Origin: Thermodesulfobacterium hveragerdense DSM 12571
Lineage (GTDB): Bacteria > Desulfobacterota > Thermodesulfobacteria > Thermodesulfobacteriales > Thermodesulfobacteriaceae
DNA: 41,489 bases
Assembly: GCF_000423845.1 (NCBI RefSeq)
Contig: NZ_AUIT01000015.1
Location: forward strand, 1-41,489
Reading direction: 5' to 3'
The notes under the pieces were generated by a model. That model had not been told where the DNA came from. It saw only the letters and a list, made by a program, of their open reading frames with translations, and did no database searches. Position numbers and translations under genes: made by a program. Position 1 is the first letter of the stretch; each line of letters opens with the position of its first letter. Shown one piece after another: positions 16,522-25,201 of this stretch.

Positions 16522-17788
16522 AAAAGGAAGGATAATCGACCCTTCTCAAGGAATAGACCAGATAGGAGATCTCTTGGTTGAGGAAGGTATTATTAAAGGA
16601 ATAGCAGACGATATTCCTTCAGACCAATATACAAAGGTTTTTTGGGCTAAAGAAAAGTGGGTTTTACCAGGTTTGGTAGATATTCATGTCCATTTGAGAG
16701 ACCCAGGACAGGAGTGGAAGGAAGACATAGAAACCGGGACCAGGGCTGCTCTTTATGGAGGGGTTTTAAGGGTTGCTTGCATGCCAAACACCGTGCCCCC
16801 CAACGATACCCCAGAAATCACCAGCTATATCCTTAAAAAGGTTGAAGAAAAGGGTTACGTAAAGGTATATCCTATCGGTTGTATCACCCAAGGTCAAAAA
16901 GGGGAGGAACTTACAGAGTTTGGAAGACTTAAAGAGGCTGGGGTGGTAGCGGTATCTGACGACGGAAAATGGGTAGCTCACTCAGAGGTAATGAAAAGGG
17001 CTTTACTTTACGCTAAACAGTTTAATCTTGCGGTCATCTCCCATTGTGAAGACCCAACCCTTTCCCAAGGAGGACAGATAAACGAAGGCTTTTTCTCAGC
17101 CAAGTTAGGACTAAAAGGCATACCCTGGTCTGCAGAGGTGGCTGCTGTAGTAAGAGATTTACTTTTGGCTAAAGAAACCGGACAGCCGGTACACTTAGCC
17201 CATCTGTCCTGTAAAGAGGTTTTCCCTTTTTTAAGATGGGCTAAAGAAGAAGACATTCCTTTTACTGCCGAGACCTGTCCTCATTATTTTTGCCTAACAG
17301 AAAAAGAGGTAGACGAATATAATACTTTAGCCAAGGTTAACCCACCTTTAAGAAGAGAAGAAGATGTTTTGGCGATAAAAGAGGCTCTAAAAGAGGGTTT
17401 GATACAGGTTATTGCCAGTGATCATGCTCCTCATAGCGTTTTAGAAAAAGAGGTAGAGTTTAGCTTAGCCTCACCAGGAATGATAGGATTGCAGACTTTA
17501 CTTCCTTTGAGTTTGACCCTGGTAAAAGAAGGGTGGCTGAATCCTTTAAAACTAACAGAGTGTTTGATAACCAACCCAGCCAAGGTAATAAACGTTGAAC
17601 CCCCAAGTCTTAAACCCGGTAAAAAAGCAGAGCTCATCGTTTTTGACCCTAATAAAACCTATGTGTTAGGACCTGATGTTATTCAGTCTAAAAGTAAAAA
17701 TACCCCTTTTCTAAATAAAGAACTTCAAGGAATTACAGTTTTAGCTGTGATCGGAGAAAAAGTTTGGGAATTTAATCAACCTGTGTAG
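16505..17788 (+). CDS. pyrC: dihydroorotase, type I
   Basis: This amidohydrolase of about 427 residues cyclises carbamoyl-aspartate to dihydroorotate. Metal ligands are visible: DIHVHLRDPGQEWKE (HxH), ISHCEDPTLS, HLAHLSC and IASDHAPHS (Asp). It is the long class I form. The ATG at 16505 (MKLLIKKGRIIDPS) is preferred to a GTG at 16493, because AGGTGG then serves as its ribosome site. The gene overlaps the 3' end of pyrB by 17 bases. Its stop codon lies within the terminator hairpin. Confidence 0.96.
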   Translation: MKLLIKKGRIIDPSQGIDQIGDLLVEEGIIKGIADDIPSDQYTKVFWAKEKWVLPGLVDIHVHLRDPGQEWKEDIETGTRAALYGGVLRVACMPNTVPPNDTPEITSYILKKVEEKGYVKVYPIGCITQGQKGEELTEFGRLKEAGVVAVSDDGKWVAHSEVMKRALLYAKQFNLAVISHCEDPTLSQGGQINEGFFSAKLGLKGIPWSAEVAAVVRDLLLAKETGQPVHLAHLSCKEVFPFLRWAKEEDIPFTAETCPHYFCLTEKEVDEYNTLAKVNPPLRREEDVLAIKEALKEGLIQVIASDHAPHSVLEKEVEFSLASPGMIGLQTLLPLSLTLVKEGWLNPLKLTECLITNPAKVINVEPPSLKPGKKAELIVFDPNKTYVLGPDVIQSKSKNTPFLNKELQGITVLAVIGEKVWEFNQPV

Positions 17789-17815
17789 TTTTCTACACAG
17801 GTGTTAAAAATTTTT
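17780..17815 (+). terminator. intrinsic terminator after pyrC
   Basis: CCTGTGTAG (17780-17788) and CTACACAGG (17793-17801) form a perfect 9-bp stem with a TTTT loop. It is followed by an AT stretch ending TTTTTAT. The pyrC stop codon TAG is the last triplet of the left arm. It separates the 9.4-17.8 kb gene run from lpxC. Confidence 0.65.
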
Positions 17816-17922
17816 ATCACCATCCCTTTGTTTTTATCCTTAAACCCTAAGAAATTTCTTAGAAATTTTGGGTATATTTTTTGCTAAAAATTACTCAGAT
17901 AACCTAAGGTTGAGGAGGATTG

Positions 17923-18816
17923 ATGCAATATCAAAAGACTTTATCAGGAAAGGTTAGTTTAGAAGGACAGGGCATTTTTACAGGGAAGACCATAAGGGTG
18001 GAGATAGAACCTGCAGGGATAGATACAGGGATTGTTTTTGTCAGAGAAGATTTGCCTGAGAAACCAGAGATTCCATTAAAGATAGAGAATATCTTCGGTC
18101 TTGATGGTGCTACAGCTATTACCGATGGAACACATTTTATTTATTTAGTGGAACATCTTTTATCTGCTTTACACGGATTACAGATCGATAACGCCATCAT
18201 CAGGGTATATGGAGAGGAGGTTCCTCTTTTAGACGGTTCAGCCTATCCTTGGGTAAGACAAATCCAAGAAAAGGGCTACCAATATTTATTTTATCCTAAA
18301 AAGAAGTTTAGAATAAAAAAGACTTTTAGTTATAAAAACGGGCATGGAACTATCGTGTTTAAACCTTCGGACACCTTGAAGATTAAAGCCTCTATTTCTT
18401 TTGACCATCCTGTGATAGGAGACCAAGAAATTTCACTGGAAATCAATCCTACCAATTATATCAGAGAGGTTTGTTTTGCCCGGACTTTTGGGTTTAAAGA
18501 CATTTTGTTAGAACGAATCAAGAAAGGCATCTTAAAAGGGGGAGATCTTTCAACGGCTATCGTTCTTGATAGAGAAAAGGTAATAAATCCAGAAGGGCTG
18601 AGAAGTGAGGATGAATTTGTGAGACATAAGGTACTTGACCTTGTAGGGGATTTGTTTGGTTTAGGAGGAGGTTTAATAGCTGAGGTAGAGGCAATCTCTT
18701 CTCACCACAGGTTGCACATAGAGGCTTTAAAAAGCCTTTATGCCTCTGGTCTGGTAGAAGAGACAGAAGAGAGGGCTTTAACTTTTTTGTTGGTTTCTAA
18801 AAGAAAGAAATTTTAG
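17923..18816 (+). CDS. lpxC: UDP-3-O-acyl-N-acetylglucosamine deacetylase
   Basis: LpxC carries out the committed step of lipid A synthesis, removing the acetyl group from UDP-3-O-acyl-GlcNAc. The ~297-residue protein has IYLVEHLLSALHGL with the first zinc His, LLDGSAYPWV, the substrate loop CFARTFGF, and EDEFVRHKVLDLVGDLFGLG with the second zinc His and Asp. GHHR-like SSHHRLHIEAL carries the catalytic His near the end. The ATG at 17923 is preferred to a TTG just upstream, since GAGGAGG is then 4-5 bases away. It shows the organism makes lipopolysaccharide. It stands alone and converges with the transpeptidase gene. Confidence 0.96.
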   Translation: MQYQKTLSGKVSLEGQGIFTGKTIRVEIEPAGIDTGIVFVREDLPEKPEIPLKIENIFGLDGATAITDGTHFIYLVEHLLSALHGLQIDNAIIRVYGEEVPLLDGSAYPWVRQIQEKGYQYLFYPKKKFRIKKTFSYKNGHGTIVFKPSDTLKIKASISFDHPVIGDQEISLEINPTNYIREVCFARTFGFKDILLERIKKGILKGGDLSTAIVLDREKVINPEGLRSEDEFVRHKVLDLVGDLFGLGGGLIAEVEAISSHHRLHIEALKSLYASGLVEETEERALTFLLVSKRKKF

Positions 18817-18830
18817 TCTTATCGATTAAG

Positions 18831-19772
18831 CTACTTAGAGATTTTTACCTCTCCTATCTGGTGTACGAGTCCGTCAGGGTTTTCAAACTGTTTTTCAAGT
18901 TTTAAAAGGTCTACCTTGTAGTCTTTTTCATCTAAGAGTTGGTCTAACTTTTTTAGGATATAAACCAGAGGGTTTTTGATTTTATTTTCTATATCAGGAA
19001 AGGCTTGAAGATAGATTTTGTTTTTTTCCACGGTGATTTTATAGGGTTCATAAAATATGAAAACTTTGGTGCCTATGGGTACGTTTTCGTATAAAAATTT
19101 GATGTGTTGGGGATACATCCTAATGCATCCATGGGTGCTTCTTCGACCGATGCTGTAGATTTTGTTGGTTCCGTGGATGGCATAAAGTCCTTTTGATAGA
19201 TAAAGGGCGTATTCTCCCATGGGGTTTTCAGGTCCAGGGGGGACTACATCAGGAAGGGCTGGGTCCTCAGCTTTGATAGAGGGAGGAGGATACCAGTAGG
19301 GTTTTTCTTTTTTTCCTTTGATAAAGTAGGTGTCTAAAGGAGGGAGTTTCCCTTCATCTCCAATACCAATGGGAGCTATAAACATAAAAGGGGGATTAAA
19401 AAAATAAAGTCTCATTTCTGGAAGGTTTACTATAATATAAGGGTCTATGGATTTGAGAACAAACTCTTTAGGGACTAAGACCTGATAAGGAATGATTATG
19501 GTCTGGTTGGTTTTAGGAAGCCAGGGGTCAACTTCGGGGTTGGCAAGCAATAAATGTTGATACCCTACTTCAAAGGTCACTGCCAAATCAACTAAGGTGT
19601 CACCTTCCTTTATGGTATAGGTCTGATTTTTAAGATAAATGTGTTTGTCAGGAACTATAGGAATAAACTGTAAGGGAGAGGTGGCAAAAGCTTGGAAAGA
19701 TGATAATAAGAGGTAAAATAGAAAAATTAACGTTGAGGGGAAGAGTTTATGCGTTTTCATAATGTTTTGCAA
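18831..19772 (-). CDS. LysM-YkuD L,D-transpeptidase
   Basis: The 313-residue exported enzyme has a signal peptide (~10-30). A LysM peptidoglycan-binding domain covers ~50-96 (YTIKEGDTLVDLAVTFEVGY). The YkuD catalytic domain covers ~112-235, with AIHGTN and STHGCIRM (catalytic Cys216), as in ErfK/YbiS/YcfS. Such enzymes make 3-3 peptidoglycan crosslinks or anchor Braun-type lipoprotein. The listed first codon is TTG at 19772, and an ATG at 19760 is equally possible. Neither has a strong ribosome site. Either way its 5' end overlaps the oppositely directed cysteine synthase fusion gene. Confidence 0.92.
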   Translation of the reverse strand: MQNIMKTHKLFPSTLIFLFYLLLSSFQAFATSPLQFIPIVPDKHIYLKNQTYTIKEGDTLVDLAVTFEVGYQHLLLANPEVDPWLPKTNQTIIIPYQVLVPKEFVLKSIDPYIIVNLPEMRLYFFNPPFMFIAPIGIGDEGKLPPLDTYFIKGKKEKPYWYPPPSIKAEDPALPDVVPPGPENPMGEYALYLSKGLYAIHGTNKIYSIGRRSTHGCIRMYPQHIKFLYENVPIGTKVFIFYEPYKITVEKNKIYLQAFPDIENKIKNPLVYILKKLDQLLDEKDYKVDLLKLEKQFENPDGLVHQIGEVKISK

Positions 19773-22070
19773 AAAATAGGTAATACCCCAATAATTAAAC
19801 TATCCAAGCTAAAAGTCAAGCCTTCGATAGAAATTTGGGGAAAAATCGAAAGTCAGAACCCAGGTGGGTCGATTAAGGATCGACCAGCGCTTTTTATGAT
19901 AGAAGATGCCGAGAAAAAAGGACTTCTTACTAAGGATAAAATAGTCATAGAGGCGTCAAGCGGAAACACAGGAATAGGCCTTTCTTTAGTCTGTGCGGTT
20001 AAGGGGTATAGATGTATGATTGCTATGTCTGAGTCAGCCTCTATAGAAAGAAGAAAAATCATGCAGGCCTTTGGGGCTCAGATCCTTCTTACTCCTGCAG
20101 AAAAAGGTACTGACGGTGCTATAGAGGCGGTATATGAACTTTTGAGGAAAGAGCCTGACAAATATTTTTGTCCAGACCAGTTTAACAACGAGGCTAACTG
20201 GAAAAGTCACTATTATACTACAGGCCCAGAGATCTGGAGAGACACTGAGGGTAGGGTCACTCATGTGGTATGTGGGCTTGGAACTACAGGAACAGCCATG
20301 GGAATAGCCCGATTCGCCAAAGATAACAATCTACCTTTTAAAGTAGTAGGGATTGAACCTTATCCAAAGCATAAGATCCAAGGACTAAAGAACATGAAAG
20401 AGTCTTATCCTCCGAGTATTTATAATAAAAAACTCCTTGAGAGGGTAATCAACGTAGAAGACGAAGAAGCCTTTTACTGGGCAAGATGGCTTGCTCGGGA
20501 AGAAGGAATCTTTGTCGGGATAAGTTCAGGGGCAGCTTTGGCAGGAGCTTTAAAACTGGCAGAAACTTTAGACCAAGGTTTGATAGTGGTTATTTTTCCA
20601 GATGGGGGAGAGCGTTATCTTTCTACCCCCCTTTGGTCTTTTGAGGTAAAAGACAAAAAAAGAGAAGAGACATGCCTTATTGTTTTTAATACCCTGTCTG
20701 AAAAAAGAGAACCCTTTTTTCCTCTAAATTCTTCTGAGATTAAGATATACACCTGCGGGCCTACTTTAAATCTGCGTCCTCACATCGGTCTTTATAGAAG
20801 GCTTATTACCGCAGACGTACTTAAAGAGTTTTTGAGGATTAAAGGTTATCAGGTGAGACATCTGATTAATCTTACTGATTTTGATGATAAAATCATAAAA
20901 AAAGCCTTAGAAGAAAAAATCCCCTTACAGGAGATAACCATAAAAGTAGAGGACGAGTTTTATCAAGATGTTGAGTTTTTAAACCTTAGCAAGGCAGACC
21001 TTTATCCCAAAGTAAGCCAACATCTTTCAGAAATGGCGGACCTGGCTTTAAAGGTGGTTGAGAAAGATAAAGCTTACGTAAAATATGGGAGTGTTTATTT
21101 TGATATTTCCAGGCTTGAGGATTACGGAAAACTTTCTAAGGTTGATCTTTCTCGTTTAAAACCTGGGGCTACCATAGACGTTGAAGAATATGATAAAGAA
21201 GAACCTTTTGACTTTGCCTTGCTTAAAAGAGTGCATATTCTTGAGTTAAAGGAGGGGTATTTTGTAGATACCTCTATCGGAAAGGTCAGACCTACCTGGC
21301 ATATCCACTGTGCTGCTTTGATACTTAAGTATTTAGGAGAGGAGATAGATTTCTTTACAAGTGGAATAGACCTTCTTTTCCCTCATCATGAAAACACCAG
21401 GGCGGTTTTAAAAGCATTGACTGGAAAGGAGGGTGCTCGTTACTGGCTTCATACCGGTATGGTGTTTTATCAGGGGAAAAAACTTTCTTCAGAAAATAGG
21501 ATAACCGTTGAAGACATTAAGGCAAAAGGGTTTAGCGGAAGAGAACTAAGGTTTTACTTTTTAAGAACTCACTACAGAAATCCCTTTAATTTTAGTTGGA
21601 AAGGACTTGAGGAAAGTGCAAAAATTTTACAAAAGATCGACCAGCATCTTGGTTTAATAGAGGCTTCAGCAAGAAATAACAAAGAAGATCCTTCTACTTG
21701 GTCTTTTTTAGAAAATTTTGGTAAAAGCTGGGAAAAGGCCTTAAAAGAGGATTTAAACACCCCTGTGGTTATTTCAGAGCTTATCTCTTTCTTAAAAAAA
21801 CTTTATCCTTATTTAAAGCAAGGGATTAGTGTCGAGTTTAAAGAAAAGGTTTTTGAAAATCTTCAAGCCCTTAACAGGGTGTTAAAGGTGTTAAGGTTTT
21901 CTAAAAAAGTCATGGACGAAGAAATACTCAGGCTGGTACGGTTAAGAGATGAAGCCAGAAAAAAAGAAAATTTTGAAGAAGCAGACCAGATAAGAAAAAA
22001 ATTGCTTGCTAAAGGATTTTGGGTGTTTGATTTCCCCTGGGGTACGGAGGTGGTGAGTTTAGAGGTATGA
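19749..22070 (+). CDS. cysteine synthase-cysteinyl-tRNA synthetase fusion protein
   Basis: Residues ~1-300 are a PLP-dependent O-acetylserine sulfhydrylase/CysK-CysM domain. They contain QKIGNTPIIKL, Lys43 in GGSIKDRPA as the PLP Schiff base, the ASSGNTGIGL substrate loop, GLGTTGTAMG phosphate loop and GISSGAAL. Residues ~308-773 are a full-length class I CysRS domain (~466 residues; E. coli 461). CGPT carries zinc Cys336, HIGL stands in the HIGH position, and LTDFDDKII follows. WHIHC carries Cys521, and FPHHEN carries the zinc His. The C-terminus EEADQIRKKLLAKGFW is typical. The KMSKS loop is changed to KKLSSENR near 577-584. No internal stop or frameshift separates the domains. GAGGGG precedes the ATG by 8 bases. 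It overlaps the next gene by 4 bases (ATGA). Confidence 0.93.
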   Translation: MRFHNVLQKIGNTPIIKLSKLKVKPSIEIWGKIESQNPGGSIKDRPALFMIEDAEKKGLLTKDKIVIEASSGNTGIGLSLVCAVKGYRCMIAMSESASIERRKIMQAFGAQILLTPAEKGTDGAIEAVYELLRKEPDKYFCPDQFNNEANWKSHYYTTGPEIWRDTEGRVTHVVCGLGTTGTAMGIARFAKDNNLPFKVVGIEPYPKHKIQGLKNMKESYPPSIYNKKLLERVINVEDEEAFYWARWLAREEGIFVGISSGAALAGALKLAETLDQGLIVVIFPDGGERYLSTPLWSFEVKDKKREETCLIVFNTLSEKREPFFPLNSSEIKIYTCGPTLNLRPHIGLYRRLITADVLKEFLRIKGYQVRHLINLTDFDDKIIKKALEEKIPLQEITIKVEDEFYQDVEFLNLSKADLYPKVSQHLSEMADLALKVVEKDKAYVKYGSVYFDISRLEDYGKLSKVDLSRLKPGATIDVEEYDKEEPFDFALLKRVHILELKEGYFVDTSIGKVRPTWHIHCAALILKYLGEEIDFFTSGIDLLFPHHENTRAVLKALTGKEGARYWLHTGMVFYQGKKLSSENRITVEDIKAKGFSGRELRFYFLRTHYRNPFNFSWKGLEESAKILQKIDQHLGLIEASARNNKEDPSTWSFLENFGKSWEKALKEDLNTPVVISELISFLKKLYPYLKQGISVEFKEKVFENLQALNRVLKVLRFSKKVMDEEILRLVRLRDEARKKENFEEADQIRKKLLAKGFWVFDFPWGTEVVSLEV

Positions 22071-22717
22071 CCAGAAAGATATCAGAGGTATTACAAGAGA
22101 TTTATCAGAGGCTTTTTGAGTTTTTTGGGCCTCAAAACTGGTGGCCTGCTGAGACCCCTTTTGAGGTTTGTGTAGGGGCTATTCTTACTCAGAACGCTGC
22201 CTGGAAAAACGTAGAAAAAGCCATTAGCAACTTAAAACAAAAGGGACTGCTTAGTCCTCCGGCCCTTTATCAGCTTCCTGTAGAGAAATTGGCTGAACTT
22301 ATCAAACCAAGCGGTTTTTACAACCTAAAAGCTAAAAGGCTTAAGTCCTTTGTAGAATTTTTGATGTTAAACTATCAAGGCAACCTTGATCTTATGTTTA
22401 AAAAGCCTATTTCGCACTTAAGGGCAGAGCTTTTAAATATAAAAGGTTTGGGCAAAGAGACGATAGACAGCATCCTTTTATATGGAGGCAACCTTCCTGT
22501 TTTCGTGGTTGACGCCTATACTTATAGAATCTTAAACCGACATTTTCTTGTGCCTGAAGAAACTACTTATGACGAAATCCAAGCCCTTTTTATGGAAAAT
22601 CTCCCTCCAGACCCGCAGCTTTTTAATGAATACCATGCTCTTTTAGTAGCCTGTGGAAAAAGCTTTTGCAAAAAAAACTCCCCTTTATGTGATCCCTGCC
22701 CTCTGAAAGGGCTTTAA
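22067..22717 (+). CDS. MagIII-like HhH-GPD DNA glycosylase
   Basis: The 216-residue protein is an endonuclease III-superfamily glycosylase. GAILTQNAAWKNVEKAI is the first conserved block. The helix-hairpin-helix reads LLNIKGLGKETIDSILLYGG, followed by FVVDAYTYRIL with the catalytic Asp. The lysine that makes Nth bifunctional (GxGxKTA) is Glu here (GLGKETI), as in the 3-methyladenine glycosylase MagIII group, so base removal without strand cleavage is expected. The C-terminus has four cysteines in a C-x4-C-x6-C-x2-C pattern, which may hold an iron-sulfur cluster, though spacing differs from Nth. Start overlaps the fusion gene stop by 4 bases. Confidence 0.85.
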   Translation: MTRKISEVLQEIYQRLFEFFGPQNWWPAETPFEVCVGAILTQNAAWKNVEKAISNLKQKGLLSPPALYQLPVEKLAELIKPSGFYNLKAKRLKSFVEFLMLNYQGNLDLMFKKPISHLRAELLNIKGLGKETIDSILLYGGNLPVFVVDAYTYRILNRHFLVPEETTYDEIQALFMENLPPDPQLFNEYHALLVACGKSFCKKNSPLCDPCPLKGL

Positions 22718-22729
22718 GTTGGGCACTCT

Positions 22730-23617
22730 ATGATAGGATTTATCTTTGCTCTCCTTGCCGGATTCTTGGTAGCTTTAAGCGATGCTTTAAATAAGAAATA
22801 TTTTTCTGATAAAGGGACTCCTTACATGGTGTTTGCAAGGACTGTAGGGAGTGTGCCTTTCCTTTTGCCTCTTTTTTTGTATCTTACCTTTTTTAAAGGT
22901 GTAGGGGTAGGATATTTTTCCCCTCAGTTTATGGTAGTAGTAGGTATTTTGCTTGGTTTAGAAATTTTAGCTACCTTTCTTTATATGAAAGGAATAAAGG
23001 TTTCTCCCCTTTCTGTTTCTGTGCCTTTTCTTTCTTTTACCCCTGTTTTTATCATCCTTACCGGATATTTTTTGCTTGGAGAAAAGGTTTCTTTTGAGGG
23101 TGGTATGGGGATTTTACTGGTGGTAGCTGGTAGTTATGTAATCAATCTTCCTTCTGTTAGGTTAGGGTGGTTAGAACCAATTAGAGCCATCAAAAAGGAA
23201 AAGGGGAGTTTTCTTTTAATACAAGTAGCCCTTATATATTCTATTACGTCTGTGCTTGGGAAAAAGGGCCTTCTTCTGACAGACCCCTTATGGTTTTCTT
23301 CTTTTTATTTTACCTTGCTTGGGATTTCGTCAGGACTTGTGGTTAAGGTTTTTTATCAAATAGAGGTAGGCTCTTTTTTAAAAACTCAAACCAAAGGCAT
23401 ATTATTGGTAGGCCTTACTCAGGCTCTCATGTGTTATTGTCATATGATATCCTTAAGTCAGCTTGAGACTGCCTATATGATAGCTCTTAAAAGAACAAGC
23501 ATCCTTTTTTCGGTGGTTTTAGGTTATTTCCTTTTTAAGGAGTCTTATTTTGGATTAAGGCTGATAGCTGCAGGTTTGATGTTAACAGGGGTTTCTCTGA
23601 TAATGTTTTTTAAGTAG
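22730..23617 (+). CDS. EamA/DMT-family transporter
   Basis: The 295-residue integral membrane protein has about ten hydrophobic segments in two repeats, the drug/metabolite transporter (EamA) plan. The C-terminal parts of the repeats read LLGEKVSFEGGMGILLVVAGSY and FLFKESYFGLRLIAAGLMLTGV. It probably exports or imports a small metabolite, and the substrate cannot be read from sequence. Position between a repair gene and cobO gives no firm clue. The start follows the glycosylase by 12 bases. Confidence 0.85.
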   Translation: MIGFIFALLAGFLVALSDALNKKYFSDKGTPYMVFARTVGSVPFLLPLFLYLTFFKGVGVGYFSPQFMVVVGILLGLEILATFLYMKGIKVSPLSVSVPFLSFTPVFIILTGYFLLGEKVSFEGGMGILLVVAGSYVINLPSVRLGWLEPIRAIKKEKGSFLLIQVALIYSITSVLGKKGLLLTDPLWFSSFYFTLLGISSGLVVKVFYQIEVGSFLKTQTKGILLVGLTQALMCYCHMISLSQLETAYMIALKRTSILFSVVLGYFLFKESYFGLRLIAAGLMLTGVSLIMFFK

Positions 23618-23625
23618 GAGGAAAA

Positions 23626-24141
23626 ATGTTTGCTCGAGGGTATGTTCAGGTCTATACAGGAGATGGAAAAGGGAAGACCACCGCGGCTGTGGGGTTAAGT
23701 ATAAGAGCTTTAGGGGCTGGATTGAAGGTGGCTTTTCTTCAGTTTTTTAAAGATGGAACCTCTTCTGAAGTAAAAATCCTCAAGACTTTCGATAATTTGT
23801 ATTATCAGCACTTTGGGGCGAAGGGATTTGTGTCAGAAGTAACTTCTGATCTAAAAGAAATTATCCAAAAAGGTTGGGAAGAAGCTAAAAGACTGGTATT
23901 TTCTAAAGAGTATAATATAATTGTTTTAGATGAGTTTACGTTTGCTCTTAATTGGGGTTTGGTTGAAGAAAAAGAGGTTTTGCAAGTCTTAAAGGATAAG
24001 CCAGAAGAGATTGAAATAGTCATTACTGGAAGAGATGCCCCAAGAAGTCTTATTGAATTTGCCCACCTGGTGACTGAAATGAAAAAGATTAAACATTACT
24101 ATGATCAAGGGATTAGGGATAGAATAGGGATAGAAAGATGA
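23626..24141 (+). CDS. cobO: cob(I)yrinic acid a,c-diamide adenosyltransferase
   Basis: The 171-residue enzyme attaches the 5'-deoxyadenosyl group of ATP to cobalt of corrinoids, making adenosylcobalamin precursors. It is of the CobO/CobA/BtuR type. The N-terminal P-loop GDGKGKTTAAVGL and the LQFFKDG and VLDEFTFALNWGLV blocks are typical. Length is slightly short of the usual ~190. AGGAGG precedes the ATG. Its stop overlaps the mqnC start by 4 bases. Together with the riboswitch on metE it shows an active B12 economy. Confidence 0.93.
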   Translation: MFARGYVQVYTGDGKGKTTAAVGLSIRALGAGLKVAFLQFFKDGTSSEVKILKTFDNLYYQHFGAKGFVSEVTSDLKEIIQKGWEEAKRLVFSKEYNIIVLDEFTFALNWGLVEEKEVLQVLKDKPEEIEIVITGRDAPRSLIEFAHLVTEMKKIKHYYDQGIRDRIGIER

Positions 24142-25199
24142 TAAAGGATGCGGTAGTAAGAAAGGTAATAGAAGGCATCAGACTAAATAAAGAAGAGGCT
24201 TTAGAACTTTTTAAATTCCCTCTTCAAGAAATTGGATGGTTAGCCCGAGAGGTTAGGTTTAGACTTAAACCTGAACGGGTGGTAACTTATGTGGTTGATC
24301 GAAATATTAACTACACTAATATATGTGTTTCAGGATGTAAGTTTTGTGCCTATTATAAGCCTCCAGGTTCAAAAGATGGGTATGTGCTTTCTTTTGAAGA
24401 GTTGGGAAAAAAGATAGAAGAGACTTTAAGCTTAGGTGGGTATCAAATTCTTTTGCAAGGAGGACTTCATCCTGACCTACCTTTTTCTTTTTATGAAGAC
24501 ATGCTGCGTTTTGTTAAAAGCAACTTTCCTCAAGTGCATGTTCATGGTTTTTCTCCTCCTGAGATAGTGTTTTTCAGTAAACGATTTGGGTTGTCTATAG
24601 AGGAGGTTTTGGAAAGGTTAATCAAAGCAGGTCTTGACTCTATTCCTGGAGGTGGGGCAGAGATTCTTTCAGATAGGGTAAGATGCCTTATTTCACCAAA
24701 CAAGGCTACCACAGAGGAATGGTTAAAGGTGATGGAGGTGGCTCATAACCTTGGACTTAAAACCACCGCTACCATGATGTTTGGACATATCGAGACCCAA
24801 GAGGAAATTATAGACCATCTTCTGAAGATACGATCCCTTCAAGACAAAACAGGAGGTTTTACTGCGTTTATTCCCTGGACTTTTCAGCCTAAAAACACAG
24901 GGTTGAATCACCTGATAAAAGCAGGGTCTGCCTATTATTTAAAAGTGTTAGCTGTATCTCGTATAGTGCTTGATAACGTTAAAAACATTCAGGTTTCTTG
25001 GGTTACTCAAGGTCCTCATATCGCTCAAATTGCTCTTGAATTTGGGGGTAATGATTTTGGTTCTACCATGATAGAGGAAAACGTAGTAGCTGCTGCCGGG
25101 GTTTCTCATAGGATGAGTGAAGAGGAGATCAGACATCATATCTTATCTGCAGGTTATATTCCTAAAAGAAGAAGGATGGATTATACCCTTTTAGAATAA
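24138..25199 (+). CDS. mqnC: cyclic dehypoxanthinyl futalosine synthase (radical SAM)
   Basis: MqnC is a radical-SAM enzyme of the futalosine menaquinone pathway that converts dehypoxanthine futalosine to the cyclic form. The 353-residue sequence has CVSGCKFCAYY (CxxxCxxC iron-sulfur site) and GGYQILLQGGLHPDLPF. SIPGGGAEIL and TTATMMFGHIET follow, and the C-terminus is SAGYIPKRRRMDY, all typical. The paralogue MqnE is similar but longer and lacks this ending. The next genes complete three more steps of the route. Confidence 0.93.
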   Translation: MIKDAVVRKVIEGIRLNKEEALELFKFPLQEIGWLAREVRFRLKPERVVTYVVDRNINYTNICVSGCKFCAYYKPPGSKDGYVLSFEELGKKIEETLSLGGYQILLQGGLHPDLPFSFYEDMLRFVKSNFPQVHVHGFSPPEIVFFSKRFGLSIEEVLERLIKAGLDSIPGGGAEILSDRVRCLISPNKATTEEWLKVMEVAHNLGLKTTATMMFGHIETQEEIIDHLLKIRSLQDKTGGFTAFIPWTFQPKNTGLNHLIKAGSAYYLKVLAVSRIVLDNVKNIQVSWVTQGPHIAQIALEFGGNDFGSTMIEENVVAAAGVSHRMSEEEIRHHILSAGYIPKRRRMDYTLLE

Positions 25200-25201
25200 G
25201 C

